Assembly: GCA_027452145.1 (NCBI GenBank)
Contig: DAIDHB010000026.1
Coordinates: 1 to 64,000, forward strand
From: Planctomycetales bacterium
Lineage (GTDB): Bacteria; Planctomycetota; Planctomycetia; Isosphaerales; Isosphaeraceae
Direction of reading: 5' to 3'
DNA length: 64,000 nucleotides
The notes under the pieces were generated by a model that made no database searches, was not told the origin of the DNA, and saw only the letters and a program-made list of their open reading frames with translations. Shown one piece after another: positions 17,904-28,100 of this stretch. Every line of letters starts with the position of its first letter. Position 1 is the first letter of the stretch. Both the position numbers and the translations under genes were made by a program.

Positions 17904-18370
17904 GGCTTCCGACGCTCCGCTGCTCTGCACGGCTCAACTCAACTCCGCCTGGCCTGGTACTCAGTCTGCTTCGATCGATGATCGGCCGATCCGATTGATC
18001 CGCGGGCGCCTTCGCTGCACGCCGGCGGCGCCCGGATCTTCATCCGCGGCGCGTCGATGTTTGGTCCCGCGCGGCGCGCCGTCCGCCCAGAATAGGCCCG
18101 GCGAAGGAGAGTCTCCCACGATGTGACGTCGGCCGACCGGATCGCCGCGGGAATCTCGCCGGAGTGAATAGGTTACACCGCCTCCGCGCCGCGGGCCAGA
18201 GGCATCGTGCCCGGGGAATCCCCATCTTCGGCCAATCCAGGCCGGCGGGCAAGCGGGTTTGGGTTGCAGGTCGGCTTGCTTTGTATACGACCAGGTCGTA
18301 CGATCGGAAATCGAGGAGCGCGGGGCGATGATCGAGAGTTCGTCCCGGGAGCCCACGAATGTGGGCGTCA
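17904..18370. other. intergenic spacer, no gene recognised
   Basis: About 470 bp between adenylate kinase and the palindromic element. Long open frames on both strands here have no protein-like composition. I see no missing toxin N terminus in any frame. Confidence 0.5.
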
Positions 18371-18548
18371 GGACGTAGCCGGGGGGCGTCAGCCCCCCGG
18401 ACCGCCGTGCGACCCCTCCTCTCCCCGCAATCGTCTCATCTTCCCGGCCGCGACCCTGCCACGCAGGGTCGCGGCCGGGAGGGTCTGTTGAGAGGATTGG
18501 GGGGGGCTGCGGTCCGCCCCGGGGGGCTGACACCCCCCGGCTACGTCC
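18371..18548. mobile_element. 178-bp near-palindromic MITE-like element
   Basis: The two halves are close reverse complements over almost the entire length. The outer ends read GGACGTAGCCGGGGGG and, inverted, CCCCCCGGCTACGTCC. The centre is a perfect 18-bp hairpin with a 3-nt loop (18442-18459 and 18463-18480; TCCCGGCCGCGACCCTGC). It has no coding capacity. No target duplication is evident. Right of it, the reading frame immediately becomes the C-terminal part of a RelE-type toxin, so the element appears to have inserted into that gene. Confidence 0.75.
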
Positions 18549-18751
18549 GATCGCCCCTGACGGGGGCTCGGAGCCCTGCCAGGACAGACTTTCACAGGAG
18601 TTGTTATGCCTGCTTCCTGGAAAGTGGCGTCGTGGTTCTGGCCATGGTCTACGGCAAGAGCGAACAATCCGACTTGACCGCTGTCCAGCGTAGGGACATC
18701 GCGGCCGTCTTGCGGGCGATCGGCGATCAGCTAGGAAGAGGTGGCCGATGA
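18549..18751 (+). pseudogene. RelE/HigB-type toxin, C-terminal remnant
   Basis: The last 49 codons read YACFLESGVVVLAMVYGKSE, then QSDLTAVQRRDIAAVLRAIG. This matches the C-terminal strand and helix of RelE/HigB-type mRNA interferases, where V-Y-(A/G)-K-(S/N)-E is followed by D-L-T and a basic helix. The N-terminal half of the toxin is missing, and the open frame to the left reads into the palindromic element. The stop TGA overlaps the antitoxin ATG by four bases (ATGA), the normal coupling of this kind of toxin-antitoxin pair. Most likely non-functional. Confidence 0.65.
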
Positions 18752-19209
18752 AAGGTCGCAAAGCGCCGGGCGGGACCGTCAACGACGTCCCGGGCAAGGG
18801 CGATGAGATCGTTGATGGCCTGCGCGAGTTCCTCGAGGTGCTGCGGTCGGGCGAGCCGCTGGAGTCGCGGTTCACCATCCGGACCTGCAAGATCGCCCGG
18901 CCGCCGGAATACGATGGCGAGGGGGTGCGCCGCGTGAGGGACCTCCTGACCATGAGCCAGGCCGCCTTCGCGGCGTTCCTCGGCGTCGATCCGTCGACCG
19001 TCCAGTCCTGGGAGCAAGGCTTGCGCCCACCGAGCCCGCTGGCCTGTCGGCTGCTCTCGGAGATCGAGGCCGACCCCGCCCACTGGCGCAAGCGGCTCGC
19101 GGCTTGCCTGACCGTTCCCGCCGAGACGGGCGGTTCGACCTCCGCGTCGGCATCCGGGGATCGTTCGCGCTCGCCCCGCCGCGGCCGGACCATCGGGAGG
19201 ACCGCGTGA
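18748..19209 (+). CDS. XRE-family antitoxin (HigA/NadS-like)
   Basis: A 153-residue protein. The helix-turn-helix is VRDLLTMSQAAFAAFLGVDP, followed by STVQSWEQGLRPPSPLA, a typical XRE fold at about residues 65-110; the S-x-x-x-F-A-x-x-L and V-Q-x-W-E-Q-G residues are all in place. The N-terminal 60 residues probably bind the toxin. The C-terminal 40 residues are Ser/Arg-rich and probably disordered. It overlaps the toxin remnant by ATGA, and its stop TGA lies inside the GTG start of the phosphatase gene. As the toxin is truncated, the antitoxin is now an orphan regulator. Confidence 0.8.
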   Translation: MKGRKAPGGTVNDVPGKGDEIVDGLREFLEVLRSGEPLESRFTIRTCKIARPPEYDGEGVRRVRDLLTMSQAAFAAFLGVDPSTVQSWEQGLRPPSPLACRLLSEIEADPAHWRKRLAACLTVPAETGGSTSASASGDRSRSPRRGRTIGRTA

Positions 19210-19859
19210 CGACCACCGGCGAAGCGAAGGCGCAGGGCACCCGCATCTTACTCGCCCGCCATGCCGAGACCTCGGCGCCCGACCGGTTCCACGGCGCCGA
19301 GTCGGACATCGACCTGAGCGCCCGCGGCCACTCCCAGGCCGAGGAACTCGGCCGCTGGCTGGCCGAGGTCCGGCCGACGGCCGTGTACTGCTCGGCCATG
19401 CGGCGCGCCCGCGACACGGCCGCCGCCGTCGGCCGCGCCTGCGGGCTCGCGCCCCTTGTCATCCCCGAGCTGCACGAGCGCCGGATCGGCAGCATGAGCG
19501 GCGTCTCGCGCGAGGAGGGCTGGGCGACCTACGCCGAGACGAAAACGCGCTGGATCGCCGGCGACCTCGACGCGGCGCATCCCGGCGGCGAGTCGTTCGC
19601 CGACATCCGCCGCCGCGTCGTGCCGATCCTCCGCGATCTGGCCGCGCGGCACGTCGGCGGGACGATCGCCGTGATTGCCCACGGTGTCGTGATCCGCGTG
19701 GCGCTGGCGTCCCTCGTCGACGGCTTCACGCCGGCCGACTTCGACCGGATCGCGATCGACTTCGCCTCCGTCAACGACCTGTGGTGCGCCGGCGAGGGCT
19801 GGACGGCCCGCGCCCTGAATCACGTCGTCGCCCCGTCGCCGTCGCGACCGGTGGCGTGA
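19206..19859 (+). CDS. histidine phosphatase family protein
   Basis: A 217-residue protein from GTG 19206, with GGGAGG six bases upstream. The phosphatase motif is LLARHAETSAPDRFHG near residue 14; family members usually have R-H-G-E-T, so the glycine is an alanine here. The second histidine is in TIAVIAHGVVIRVAL near residue 160. The acid residue is in ELHERRIGSMSG. Members dephosphorylate small sugar phosphates, cobalamin precursors or proteins; the substrate is unknown. It overlaps the antitoxin gene by four bases, so it is translationally coupled to it, which is unusual for a housekeeping phosphatase. It converges with the SLOG/4TM gene. Confidence 0.85.
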   Translation: MTTTGEAKAQGTRILLARHAETSAPDRFHGAESDIDLSARGHSQAEELGRWLAEVRPTAVYCSAMRRARDTAAAVGRACGLAPLVIPELHERRIGSMSGVSREEGWATYAETKTRWIAGDLDAAHPGGESFADIRRRVVPILRDLAARHVGGTIAVIAHGVVIRVALASLVDGFTPADFDRIAIDFASVNDLWCAGEGWTARALNHVVAPSPSRPVA

Positions 19860-19883
19860 TCCGTTGGCAATGCGCCCGGCCGG

Positions 19884-22022
19884 TTAGTGGATCAGCAGCT
19901 CGAACGGCCGGTTCCGCCGGAGGATCAGCCACTGCGCGTGCTCGGCGGCCGCCTCGTGGCCCAGGATCTTCAGGACGCGCTGGGCCGACTCGACGTCGCT
20001 GGCCTGGAGGTGCTCGCCGAGCTGGTCGGACCCGCGCCGGAAGACGACCCACATGCGCTCGTACTGCCGCGCCAGCTCCTCGTGCGACCGCCGCTCGCAG
20101 TAGGCGATCAGGATCGCGCCCGAGAGGACCAGGATGCCCGAGCCGATCAGCAGCCAGGGCGAGGGGTGCGACGCATCCCAGAAGCCACCCTCGCCAACCT
20201 CTCGGTGCCCGGCCGGGTCGGCCGCATCGGACCCGTGCCCGGGCTCGACCCGCCCGCCGACGGCCCGGGGAATCCCCAGGGTGGCCACGAGCGCCACGAC
20301 GATCAACCAGCCGGTGAAGGCCAGGATGAAGCCGAACTGCCGCAGCCGGGCCGCGCCCCGGTGATGGCGGTGGAACCGTTCGTGGAAGTAGCGTGCCTGG
20401 CGATCGACCCATTGCCGGCCGACGCGGCGCAGCAATTCGACCTGCTCGGCCGGGGCCTTCGCGCGGAAGATCCTGTCCCAGTACGCCGGCGGCGGCGCGG
20501 CGCACTGCACGGCGCGGCGGGTCCACGACATCTCCGAGCGGAGCTGGTTGAGGTAGCTGTCGGCCACCGACTTGCCGATCCCGGCCAGGCCCCAGTAGAT
20601 CCGGACCCGCAGCGCCTCGGCGAGCGCGCGATAATCGTGCCGCCGCTCGCCGAGTCGCGTGATCCAGACGACGCAGACCAGAAGGCCGTCGAGCAACAGC
20701 AGCCCGGCGAACGCCGCCAGCCAGGCGGGGTTGTGGACTCCCGGGGCCGATTCAGACTCGAGGTGGGCGTAGACGTGAAAGCACGCCGCGGCGAGGAACA
20801 GGATCAGGAACAGCGCGATCAAAACGGCGTTGAACAGCCGGTCGTAATGCCGGGCCAGCTCGGCGGCGGCGACGCGGAGCCGCAGGAGCCGCAGCATCGG
20901 TGCGGGGGCGTCCGCCGCGGCGAGGTCTTCGCCCAGCTCGGACCCGGGCAGTCGTGCCAGGCTCGGCTCGATGAGCGCCGCGCGGGCGGCCGCGTCGCGG
21001 TTGAAGTCCTCGACCGTGCGGCAGGTCTCGTGGAACTGCCGGAACTCGTCCCGCGCGCGGCGGGCATCGCGTTGCGCGGCGTCGGCCGGATTGGCGGGGG
21101 CCGCCGCCGCGCCGTGGCCCTCGTGCTCGCCGGCGTGCGGGTGCAGCGTCAGCGCCTCGGCCACGCGACGCGCGAACCGGTGCCGGGTCCCGAGCTTCCA
21201 GTCGAGGTCCGCCGGGACGACCGGCACCTCGGGACCCGGCATCAGCACCCGCCGCTCGCCGGGCCGTCGCGCCGGGGACGCCGGATCTCCCGATCCCGAT
21301 CCCGATCCTGATCCTGATTCCGATCCCGATCCCGTCCGACCGGCCCGCGGGGTGTGGATCACGTAGACCGGCCCGTCGGCGTCGGCGTTGAGCAGGGGCA
21401 GCCGCGTGCGCCACGGGTCGAGGGCGAGCGCTCGCCCGCGCCGCTTGCACTCGACCATCTCGGCCGTACCGGAGGGTCGAGTCGCCGCGTGCCCGTCCCA
21501 GAAGGCGACGAGCGCGTGGCAGTGGCGGAGGATGTACCCGCCCGCGTTGGCATACGCGACGTGCCGTCGGTGCTCGTCCTGGATCAGCTCGGTCCATGCC
21601 GCCAGGTCATCCGGATCGGGCGAGTCCGGCGCGTCGACGACGTACGACCGGAGCTTCTTCCCGGCGAGGGACGGGTCGCTGACCCAGCCGAGCATCCGCC
21701 CGCGGGCCGCGTCGTCGTCGCCGAACGACGTGCTGCGGGCATAGACCTCGGCCGGGAACGGCAAGGGGGCCACGACCCGCACGTCGTCGCCGGCCTCGAG
21801 CGCCACCCCGGCCGCCACCTGGTCGGCCCCGCGGGCCAGCGTCGACATGACGATGATCGGCGTGTGCGGATACCGGGCGCGGAAGTCGGCCAGGATCGCC
21901 GCGAAGGCGTCGCGGAGCGCCGGCAGATCCTCCGGCCGCGGATCCGCGTGCCCGGCGATGCCCAGCACGATCGGGCTGCGGGGTGGCTCCAGGCGGCTCT
22001 CGGTCGCATCGGCCATTGACAT
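19884..22022 (-). CDS. SLOG-like domain protein with four membrane segments
   Basis: A 712-residue protein. Residues about 18-178 look like a SLOG (Rossmann-type nucleotide-sensing) domain: IVLGIAGHADPRPEDLPALR, PIIVMSTLARGADQVAAGVA and a GGYILRHCHALVAFWDG strand. A linker contains a Gly-Ser hexamer repeat (about residues 230-245). Then come four hydrophobic segments: about 397-420, 433-456, 563-585 and 619-641. Between the second and third pair lies RHDYRALAEALRVRIYWGLA, then SVADSYLNQLRSEMSWTRRA, a cytosolic helical part that resembles SLATT-type membrane effectors linked to SLOG sensors. In known cases such proteins are predicted to form membrane pores after nucleotide-signal binding. It is last in a three-gene row with two DUF4062/kinase genes. 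Confidence 0.72.
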   Translation of the reverse strand: MSMADATESRLEPPRSPIVLGIAGHADPRPEDLPALRDAFAAILADFRARYPHTPIIVMSTLARGADQVAAGVALEAGDDVRVVAPLPFPAEVYARSTSFGDDDAARGRMLGWVSDPSLAGKKLRSYVVDAPDSPDPDDLAAWTELIQDEHRRHVAYANAGGYILRHCHALVAFWDGHAATRPSGTAEMVECKRRGRALALDPWRTRLPLLNADADGPVYVIHTPRAGRTGSGSESGSGSGSGSGDPASPARRPGERRVLMPGPEVPVVPADLDWKLGTRHRFARRVAEALTLHPHAGEHEGHGAAAAPANPADAAQRDARRARDEFRQFHETCRTVEDFNRDAAARAALIEPSLARLPGSELGEDLAAADAPAPMLRLLRLRVAAAELARHYDRLFNAVLIALFLILFLAAACFHVYAHLESESAPGVHNPAWLAAFAGLLLLDGLLVCVVWITRLGERRHDYRALAEALRVRIYWGLAGIGKSVADSYLNQLRSEMSWTRRAVQCAAPPPAYWDRIFRAKAPAEQVELLRRVGRQWVDRQARYFHERFHRHHRGAARLRQFGFILAFTGWLIVVALVATLGIPRAVGGRVEPGHGSDAADPAGHREVGEGGFWDASHPSPWLLIGSGILVLSGAILIAYCERRSHEELARQYERMWVVFRRGSDQLGEHLQASDVESAQRVLKILGHEAAAEHAQWLILRRNRPFELLIH
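21284..21332. repeat. hexamer repeat (CGATCC) encoding a Gly-Ser stretch
   Basis: Around 21284-21332 the sequence alternates CGATCC, TGATCC and similar six-base units. It encodes a Ser-Gly linker with interspersed Glu (SGSESGSGSGS) between the SLOG-like domain and the membrane part. Slippage here would change linker length in steps of two residues. Confidence 0.7.
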
Positions 22023-22169
22023 CGTCGGTCGTTCTCCTCTCTGCGATCGTCGGAGGGGCCTCGCCGCCTCGGGGGGTTGCCGGTCGCGTCGCGGCCGGCG
22101 CCGGCCCAGGCTGGTGGAACGGCTTGCGGGTCCCGCATTCCATCCGCGCGGCGTACCGCGCCGCTGTCG

Positions 22170-25100
22170 TCATCTCGGCCCCGCGTCCCGTCGGGAAAGG
22201 GGGCCGTCGGGCCCGCGCCCGCGGGCCTTGATCAATCGTTCCGCCTCGTCGCGAAGCAGCCGCGTTTCCAGGGAGGCCATGGGGCCGTCCCGGGTCGCCT
22301 GCTCCGTCCACTCGTCGACGATGAGCCCGAACGTCCCCGCCGCCTCGCACCATTCCCGGGCCTGGGAGTCGTGGCCGATGCGACGATGCGCCATGGCCAG
22401 GAGCAGCCGGTCGCGGACCTTCGCCCCGGGCGCCCCGGACCCGGCGCCGACCGCCTGCTCGAGGCTCGCGATCGCCTCGTCGAATCGACCGCCCCGGTAG
22501 AGCGCGGCCCCGCGCAGGGACGGCGCGTCGGGGCCCGGGTCCCCGGGAGCGAAGGCGCGATCCGCCAGCGCCAGGAGGCGGCCGGGGTCGTCGAGCGCGT
22601 CTCCGGCCAGCACGCACGTCGCGAGCATCGACCGGAGGGTCCGGCGATCCGGGTCGCGGCCGAACCGGTCGAGGAGCTGGCGGCAGGTGGCCCGGTAATC
22701 GTCGTCGCGGCCGCGTGCCAGCCGGGCGAGGGCGAGGTGATGCCAGACCTCGGGCGAGTCGGCGGTCAGGTCGATCGCTGCGGCGAAGTCGTCGGCCGCC
22801 TCGTCCCAGCGCCCCTCGCGGGCGTGCAGCAGGCCGCGGTGATGGTGGACGCGCCAGCCGCCGCCGCCGATCAGGATGGTCTGGGACAGATCGGCGTCGG
22901 CCCGGTCCCGCTGGCCGAGCGCCTGGAAGGCCAGCGCCCGGGCCTCGAGCGGGGCCCAGCCGTTGGCGCCGTGCTCGATCCCCCTGGTGTACGACTCCAC
23001 CGCCTCGCGATAGCGCCCCTGGCGGGCGTGGACCATCCCCAGGAAGCAGAGCGTGCTCCAGTCGCGGGGCCTGAGGTGCAGCGCCCGTTCCCAGTCGGCC
23101 TGCGCCCGATCCCAGCGGCCGAGCTCGGCGTTGACGCGGGCGCGGTCGTGCCAGGCGTCGAAGTCGTTCGGGTCGGCCTTGATCGCCTCGGTGAAGTCCG
23201 CGCCGGCCGAGGCCCAGCGCCCGCGCGCGATCCTGGCCAGGCCCCGGCCGCGCCAGGCCCACGCCCCGGCGCGGCCCGCGTCGATCGCGCGGGTATAGTC
23301 CGCCTCCACGGCCTGGATATCCTCGTCGGAGCCCTCCGGCCAGCGCCGGTCGCGCTCGTCCCACCGCAAGTACACGTCGTAGGTCACGCCGTAGCAGTAT
23401 GTCCGGGCGCTGGCGTAGCTGGCGCGCGCGTCGTCGAGGTTCCCGAGCCGGGCATTCGCCATCTGCCGGCCCAGCCAGAGCGGGACGCTACGCCTGTTGA
23501 GCCTGATCGACTCGGAGAAGCTGGACAACGCCGAGGAGTCTCGCCCGAGCGCCGCCTGGGCCCGCCCCTTCAGCAGCCATGTGCGCGCGTCGCTCGACTC
23601 CCGCTTGTCCTTCTTCGCCGCGATCGAGGCCTCGCAGCAGCGGATGGCGTCCTCCCATTGGCCGGTCATGGCGTGAGCGAACCCCTGGTTGAACCAGAGG
23701 TCCCAGTCGTCCTTCTTGGCGGCGGTCGCCCGCATGTAGTCCGCCACGGCCGCGTCCCAGCGTCCCAGGCGGCGCAGGGCCCAGGCTCGCTGTTCGCGGA
23801 CGCCGGGGCCGTCGAAGCCCCGCTCCTCGATCGCGCGCGTCAGCGCGTCCGCGGCCGGCTCGTACTTCCACTGCTGCACAAGCACGACACCCAGCAGGTA
23901 ACATGGCAGCCCCTCGCGCGGGCGAAGGCGGGCGGCCCGCTCGAAGTCCTCGGCCGCGCCGATCCATTGCCGGAGCTCGGCGCGGACCCGGCCCCGCCCG
24001 ACCCACGACCACCAGTCGTCGGGGTTTTCCTCCAGCGCGCGGGTGAAATCGGCCTCGGCCCGGTCCCACTCGCGCGCCGAGGCGTGCGCCATGGCCCGGC
24101 CGCGCCAGGCCCAGCGGTCGGCGGCTCCCGCCTCGATCGCCGCGGTGCAGTCGGCGGCCAGCTCTGCCCAGGCGGTCAGCATGCGCGAGTTGCCACGGCG
24201 ACGGTCGGACCACGTCTCGCCCGGCCCCAGCTCGATCGCCCCCGATTCCGCGGCCGCGTCGGCGCAGTCCTTCTCCAGCTCGTCCCACCGGCCCAGCCGG
24301 GCGTCCGCGAGATATCTCAGGGGGCTCACGTCACGGCGCCACCACGTTTGATTCGACCTCGCCGCCTTGGCGTATTCGTCGTAGTCCGCGATCGCCTCCT
24401 GGAACCGGCCGAGGTGGGCCTTCGCCTTCCCCCGCGCCTTCCAGTACTGCGAGGACGAGGGCGACTTCCGGATCGTTTCCGTGTAGCACGCGATGGCCTC
24501 GGTCCATCGCCCCTGCTTCTCGTAGCACCCGGCACAGGCCGCCAGCAGGGACTCGACGTCCCTCTCCGGGGGATTCAACTTCAGGGCGTCGGAATAGGCC
24601 CGGATGGCCGCGGTATCGTCCTTGAGCCTCTCGTGGACCTGGGCGAGCTCGCGGAACACCCTGTGGCTCCGGCCGCCCAGCTCGATGGCCCGGGCGAAGT
24701 CGGCCACCGCCGGGGAGTACTGCTCGACGGCGTTGTGGAGCCTGCCGCGGAAGAAGTGCCACTTCCAGTCGCCGGGCTCGCGCCGAATGAGCTCCGTCCA
24801 GTCATCGAGCTCCTGCCGGTCGTCGGCCAGGAGCCCTTTCGCGGGGCGCCAGAAGTAGCGGATCCGTGACGTGTACCGCCACGCGAGCAATCGGCCGAGC
24901 CGGGCTTCGAAATCGGTGGGGTCCGCCTCGAGGGCACGCGTGAATTCCCTCGCCGCCTCCTCGGGATAGCCGGTGAAGGCCAGCGCCAGCCCCCGGCCGC
25001 GCCGGACCCAGCCCGCGTCGAATCCGCCTTCGACCGCCGTCGTGTAGTCGCCGATCGTGTCGGACCAGATGGGGTCGCGGTGGGGCTCGAGGTCGCGCGA

Positions 25101-28100
25101 CGAGAGCGGATCGAGCTCGGGCCTGTCCTTCAGGCCGGTCAGCTCGCGGGCGCGGAGGTATTCGCCTTGCGCCTCGGCCATGCGCCCGAGCCTGCCGAGG
25201 GCGAGCGACCGCTGGAGCCGCGCCGCGGCGCCCTCGGGGTTCCGCGCGACGACGCGGTCGAGGTCCTCGAGCGCCTCGCGATACCGGCCCCTGCGCAGGT
25301 AGAGCCGCGCCCGGCAGTACGAGGGTGCCCAGCCCTCCGCGCCCCGGCGGATCGCCTCGGTGAGGTCGTCCAGGGCGCCCTTCTCGTCCCCCGCGTACGC
25401 CCGCAGGTAGCCGCGGTCGGCGAGCGCGGCCCAGCCCTGCAGCGGCCGGTCGGCCGCCAGCAGGGCCAGGTCCCAGGACCGGATGTCGTCGTCGGAGCAC
25501 ACCGCCGCCAGCCGCCAGCCGTCGGGGCTGACGGCCACCGATGGCACCGCCCTGGGGCAGGGCAGGGTCAGGACGTCGTCGCCGGTGGCCACGTTCCAGA
25601 ACTTGATCCGCGAGTCGTTGCTGCACGTGACGATGGTGTGCCCGTCCGGGCTGAACGCGAGCCCGTTGATGGTCCCCATGTGGCCGGTCGCGGTCCAGAT
25701 CTCCTTGCCGTCGGCCAGGTCCCAGAGCCGCGTCTCCGCCCCGGCGATGGAGGCCAGCGTCCGGCCGTCGGGGCCGAACGCCACGTCGACGACCGGGCCG
25801 GCGTGCCCGGTGAGCGTGCGGATTACCCGGCCGGTCTCCGGGTCCCAGACCTTGACCGTCCGGTCCGACGCGGCGGAGGCGATCCGGCTCCCGTCGGGGC
25901 TGAACGCCAGGCCGCTCACGGACCCGTCGTAGCCGGCGAGCGTCCGGACGGGCCGCCCGACGGCGTTGCCCTCGACTCCCCAGAGGCGGATCGTCCGGTC
26001 GGCGGAGGCCGTGGCCAGCCAGCGGCCGCGCGGGTCGAAGGCCACGCCGAAGACGCTCCCGCCGTGGCCGGTCAGCGGCCCGACCTGCCTCCCGCCGGCG
26101 AACTCCCAGAGTGCCACGTTGCGGCCCTGGCTGCCCGCGGCCACCCAGCGCCCGTCGGGGCTGAACGCCACGTCATAGATGGCCCCCTCGATCACCCCGG
26201 CCAGGGTCCGCCGCTCCATCCCGGTCGCGGCGTCCCGCAGCCGGATCTCCCGGCCCACGCCCGCGGCGAGCCATCGGCCGTCGGGGCTGAAGGTGACGCG
26301 GGACGCCTCGCCCGCGGACGGATTCGGCCCCGCCTCCCGGATGCTGATCCGGCGATCGCCGGGCCTCGCGTCCTCGCCGAGCAGGGGCAGGTCGAGGGAG
26401 AGGATCGGCGTACCGACCGGCGTGCCGACCGACGGCCCGACGACGACCAGCCTCCGGCCGTCGGAGCTGACGGCCAGGTCCTGGGTGACGCTGTTCGCGA
26501 CCCTCGTCCTGAAGACGACCCTACCGGTGGTGGTGTCCCACGCCCAGATCCGCCCGCTCGCGCCGCTCGCGAACAGCCGCATCCTGCCCGGGCCGAATGC
26601 CAGCACTGTCACCTCCTCGGGCGGGCCCTCGAGGCCAATACGCCACCCGGTCGACTCGATATCTCGCAGCTCGACCTGGCCGGGTGCCCCGGTCCCCGCG
26701 CGGGGGTTCTTCGCCTGGATCGCGAGCCAGCGGGCGTCGTCGCTGATGGCCAACCGCACGACCTGCGAGCCGGCTTCCAAGTTGAATTCACTCACCCGGA
26801 CGTTGTCGGGATCGTTCGCGTCCCATCGCACCAGCCCCTTGTCGGTCGCCAGGGTCAGCCGGCGGCCGTCCGGGCCGAACGCCAGGGCGAGGGGCTGGTC
26901 CGAGTTTCCCTTGATGGTCCGGATCGCCGCGCCGGACGCGGCGTCCCACAGCCGGACCGTGCCGTCCCGCGAGGCCGAGGCGAGGGTCCGGCCGTCGCGG
27001 CTGAAGGCCACGACGCGGACCCAGCCGGTGTGCCCCTTGAGCGTCCGCAGGAGGGCCCCGCTCTCGGCGTCCCAGAGCCGGACGGTCTGGTCGTCGGAGG
27101 CCGAGGCCAGCAGGCGGCCGTCGGGGGCGAAGGCCACGCTGTTGGCCCAATCCGTGTGCCCCCGCAGGGTGTGCCGGGGCCGTCGTCCCTCGACGTCCCA
27201 GATCCCGATCGTCCTGTCGCGCCCGGCGGACGCGAGGACTCGGCCGTCGGCGGTGATCGCCAGGTCTTGCACGGCCCCGCCGTGGGTTCCTACGAAGTGC
27301 CACACCGAGGCCTTCAGGCCATGCAGGCAGTACCACTCCAGGCCGCGCAGGTCCTCGGCCTGGCGGCCGGGGGCCGGCCGCGGCACCTGGCTCTCCAGGA
27401 TCTGGGCGGCCTTCAGCACGTTGCCCTCGTTCCAGCTCTGCATGGCCAGCCGCATCCGGGCGACGTACAGGCTCTGGGTGGCGTGCCGTTCCCCCTCCCG
27501 GGCGAGCAGTGCGTTGTCCCGGGCGGTCTTCTCGCTCTCAAGCGCGGCCCGCTCGTTCCGCGCGGCCCGCGTGGCGTTCGCCTCGGCCGCCGCCAGGGCC
27601 TGGTCGGCGCGCCGCTTCTGCCGCTCGGCGCGATACCATTCGGTGAGGGCGAACACGCCGAGCCCGCCGACGATCACCAGCGCCGTCACCGATGCGGCCA
27701 GCGCCATGCGGAGGCGCCGCATCCGGAGGCGGGTCCGCTCGTGCCGGCGCCGGGCCAGCACGTCGGCGACCCGCCCGTCCATGGCCTGGAGCCGCTCGGC
27801 CAGCTCCGCCGCGCCGGCCAGGCGTAACCCCGGATCCCCGGCGACGCAGTCGCCGATGTCCTCCTGGAGGAGCTGGACCAGCAGGTCGTCGCGCTCGCCC
27901 GGAGGACCGGCCGCCCCGGGAGAGGCGCCGGCACTCTCGCCCGCGTTCGCGCCCTCGCCCGGCGCGGTCGCGAGTCGACGTTCCCAGCCGTGGCCCAGGG
28001 GCTGGTCTAAGTCGCCGACGACGGCCTGGTACAGCAGGACCCCCAGCGCGTACACGTCCCCCTGCACGGTCGCCGGGCGCGCCAGGTTCGCCTCGGGCGG

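Noticed and set aside
18605-18680. A short frame starting at ATG 18606
   Set aside because: It ends after about 24 codons and is out of frame with the toxin remnant.
17961-19193. A long minus-strand open frame across the palindrome and antitoxin
   Set aside because: It has no protein-like composition and lies opposite the clear XRE antitoxin gene.
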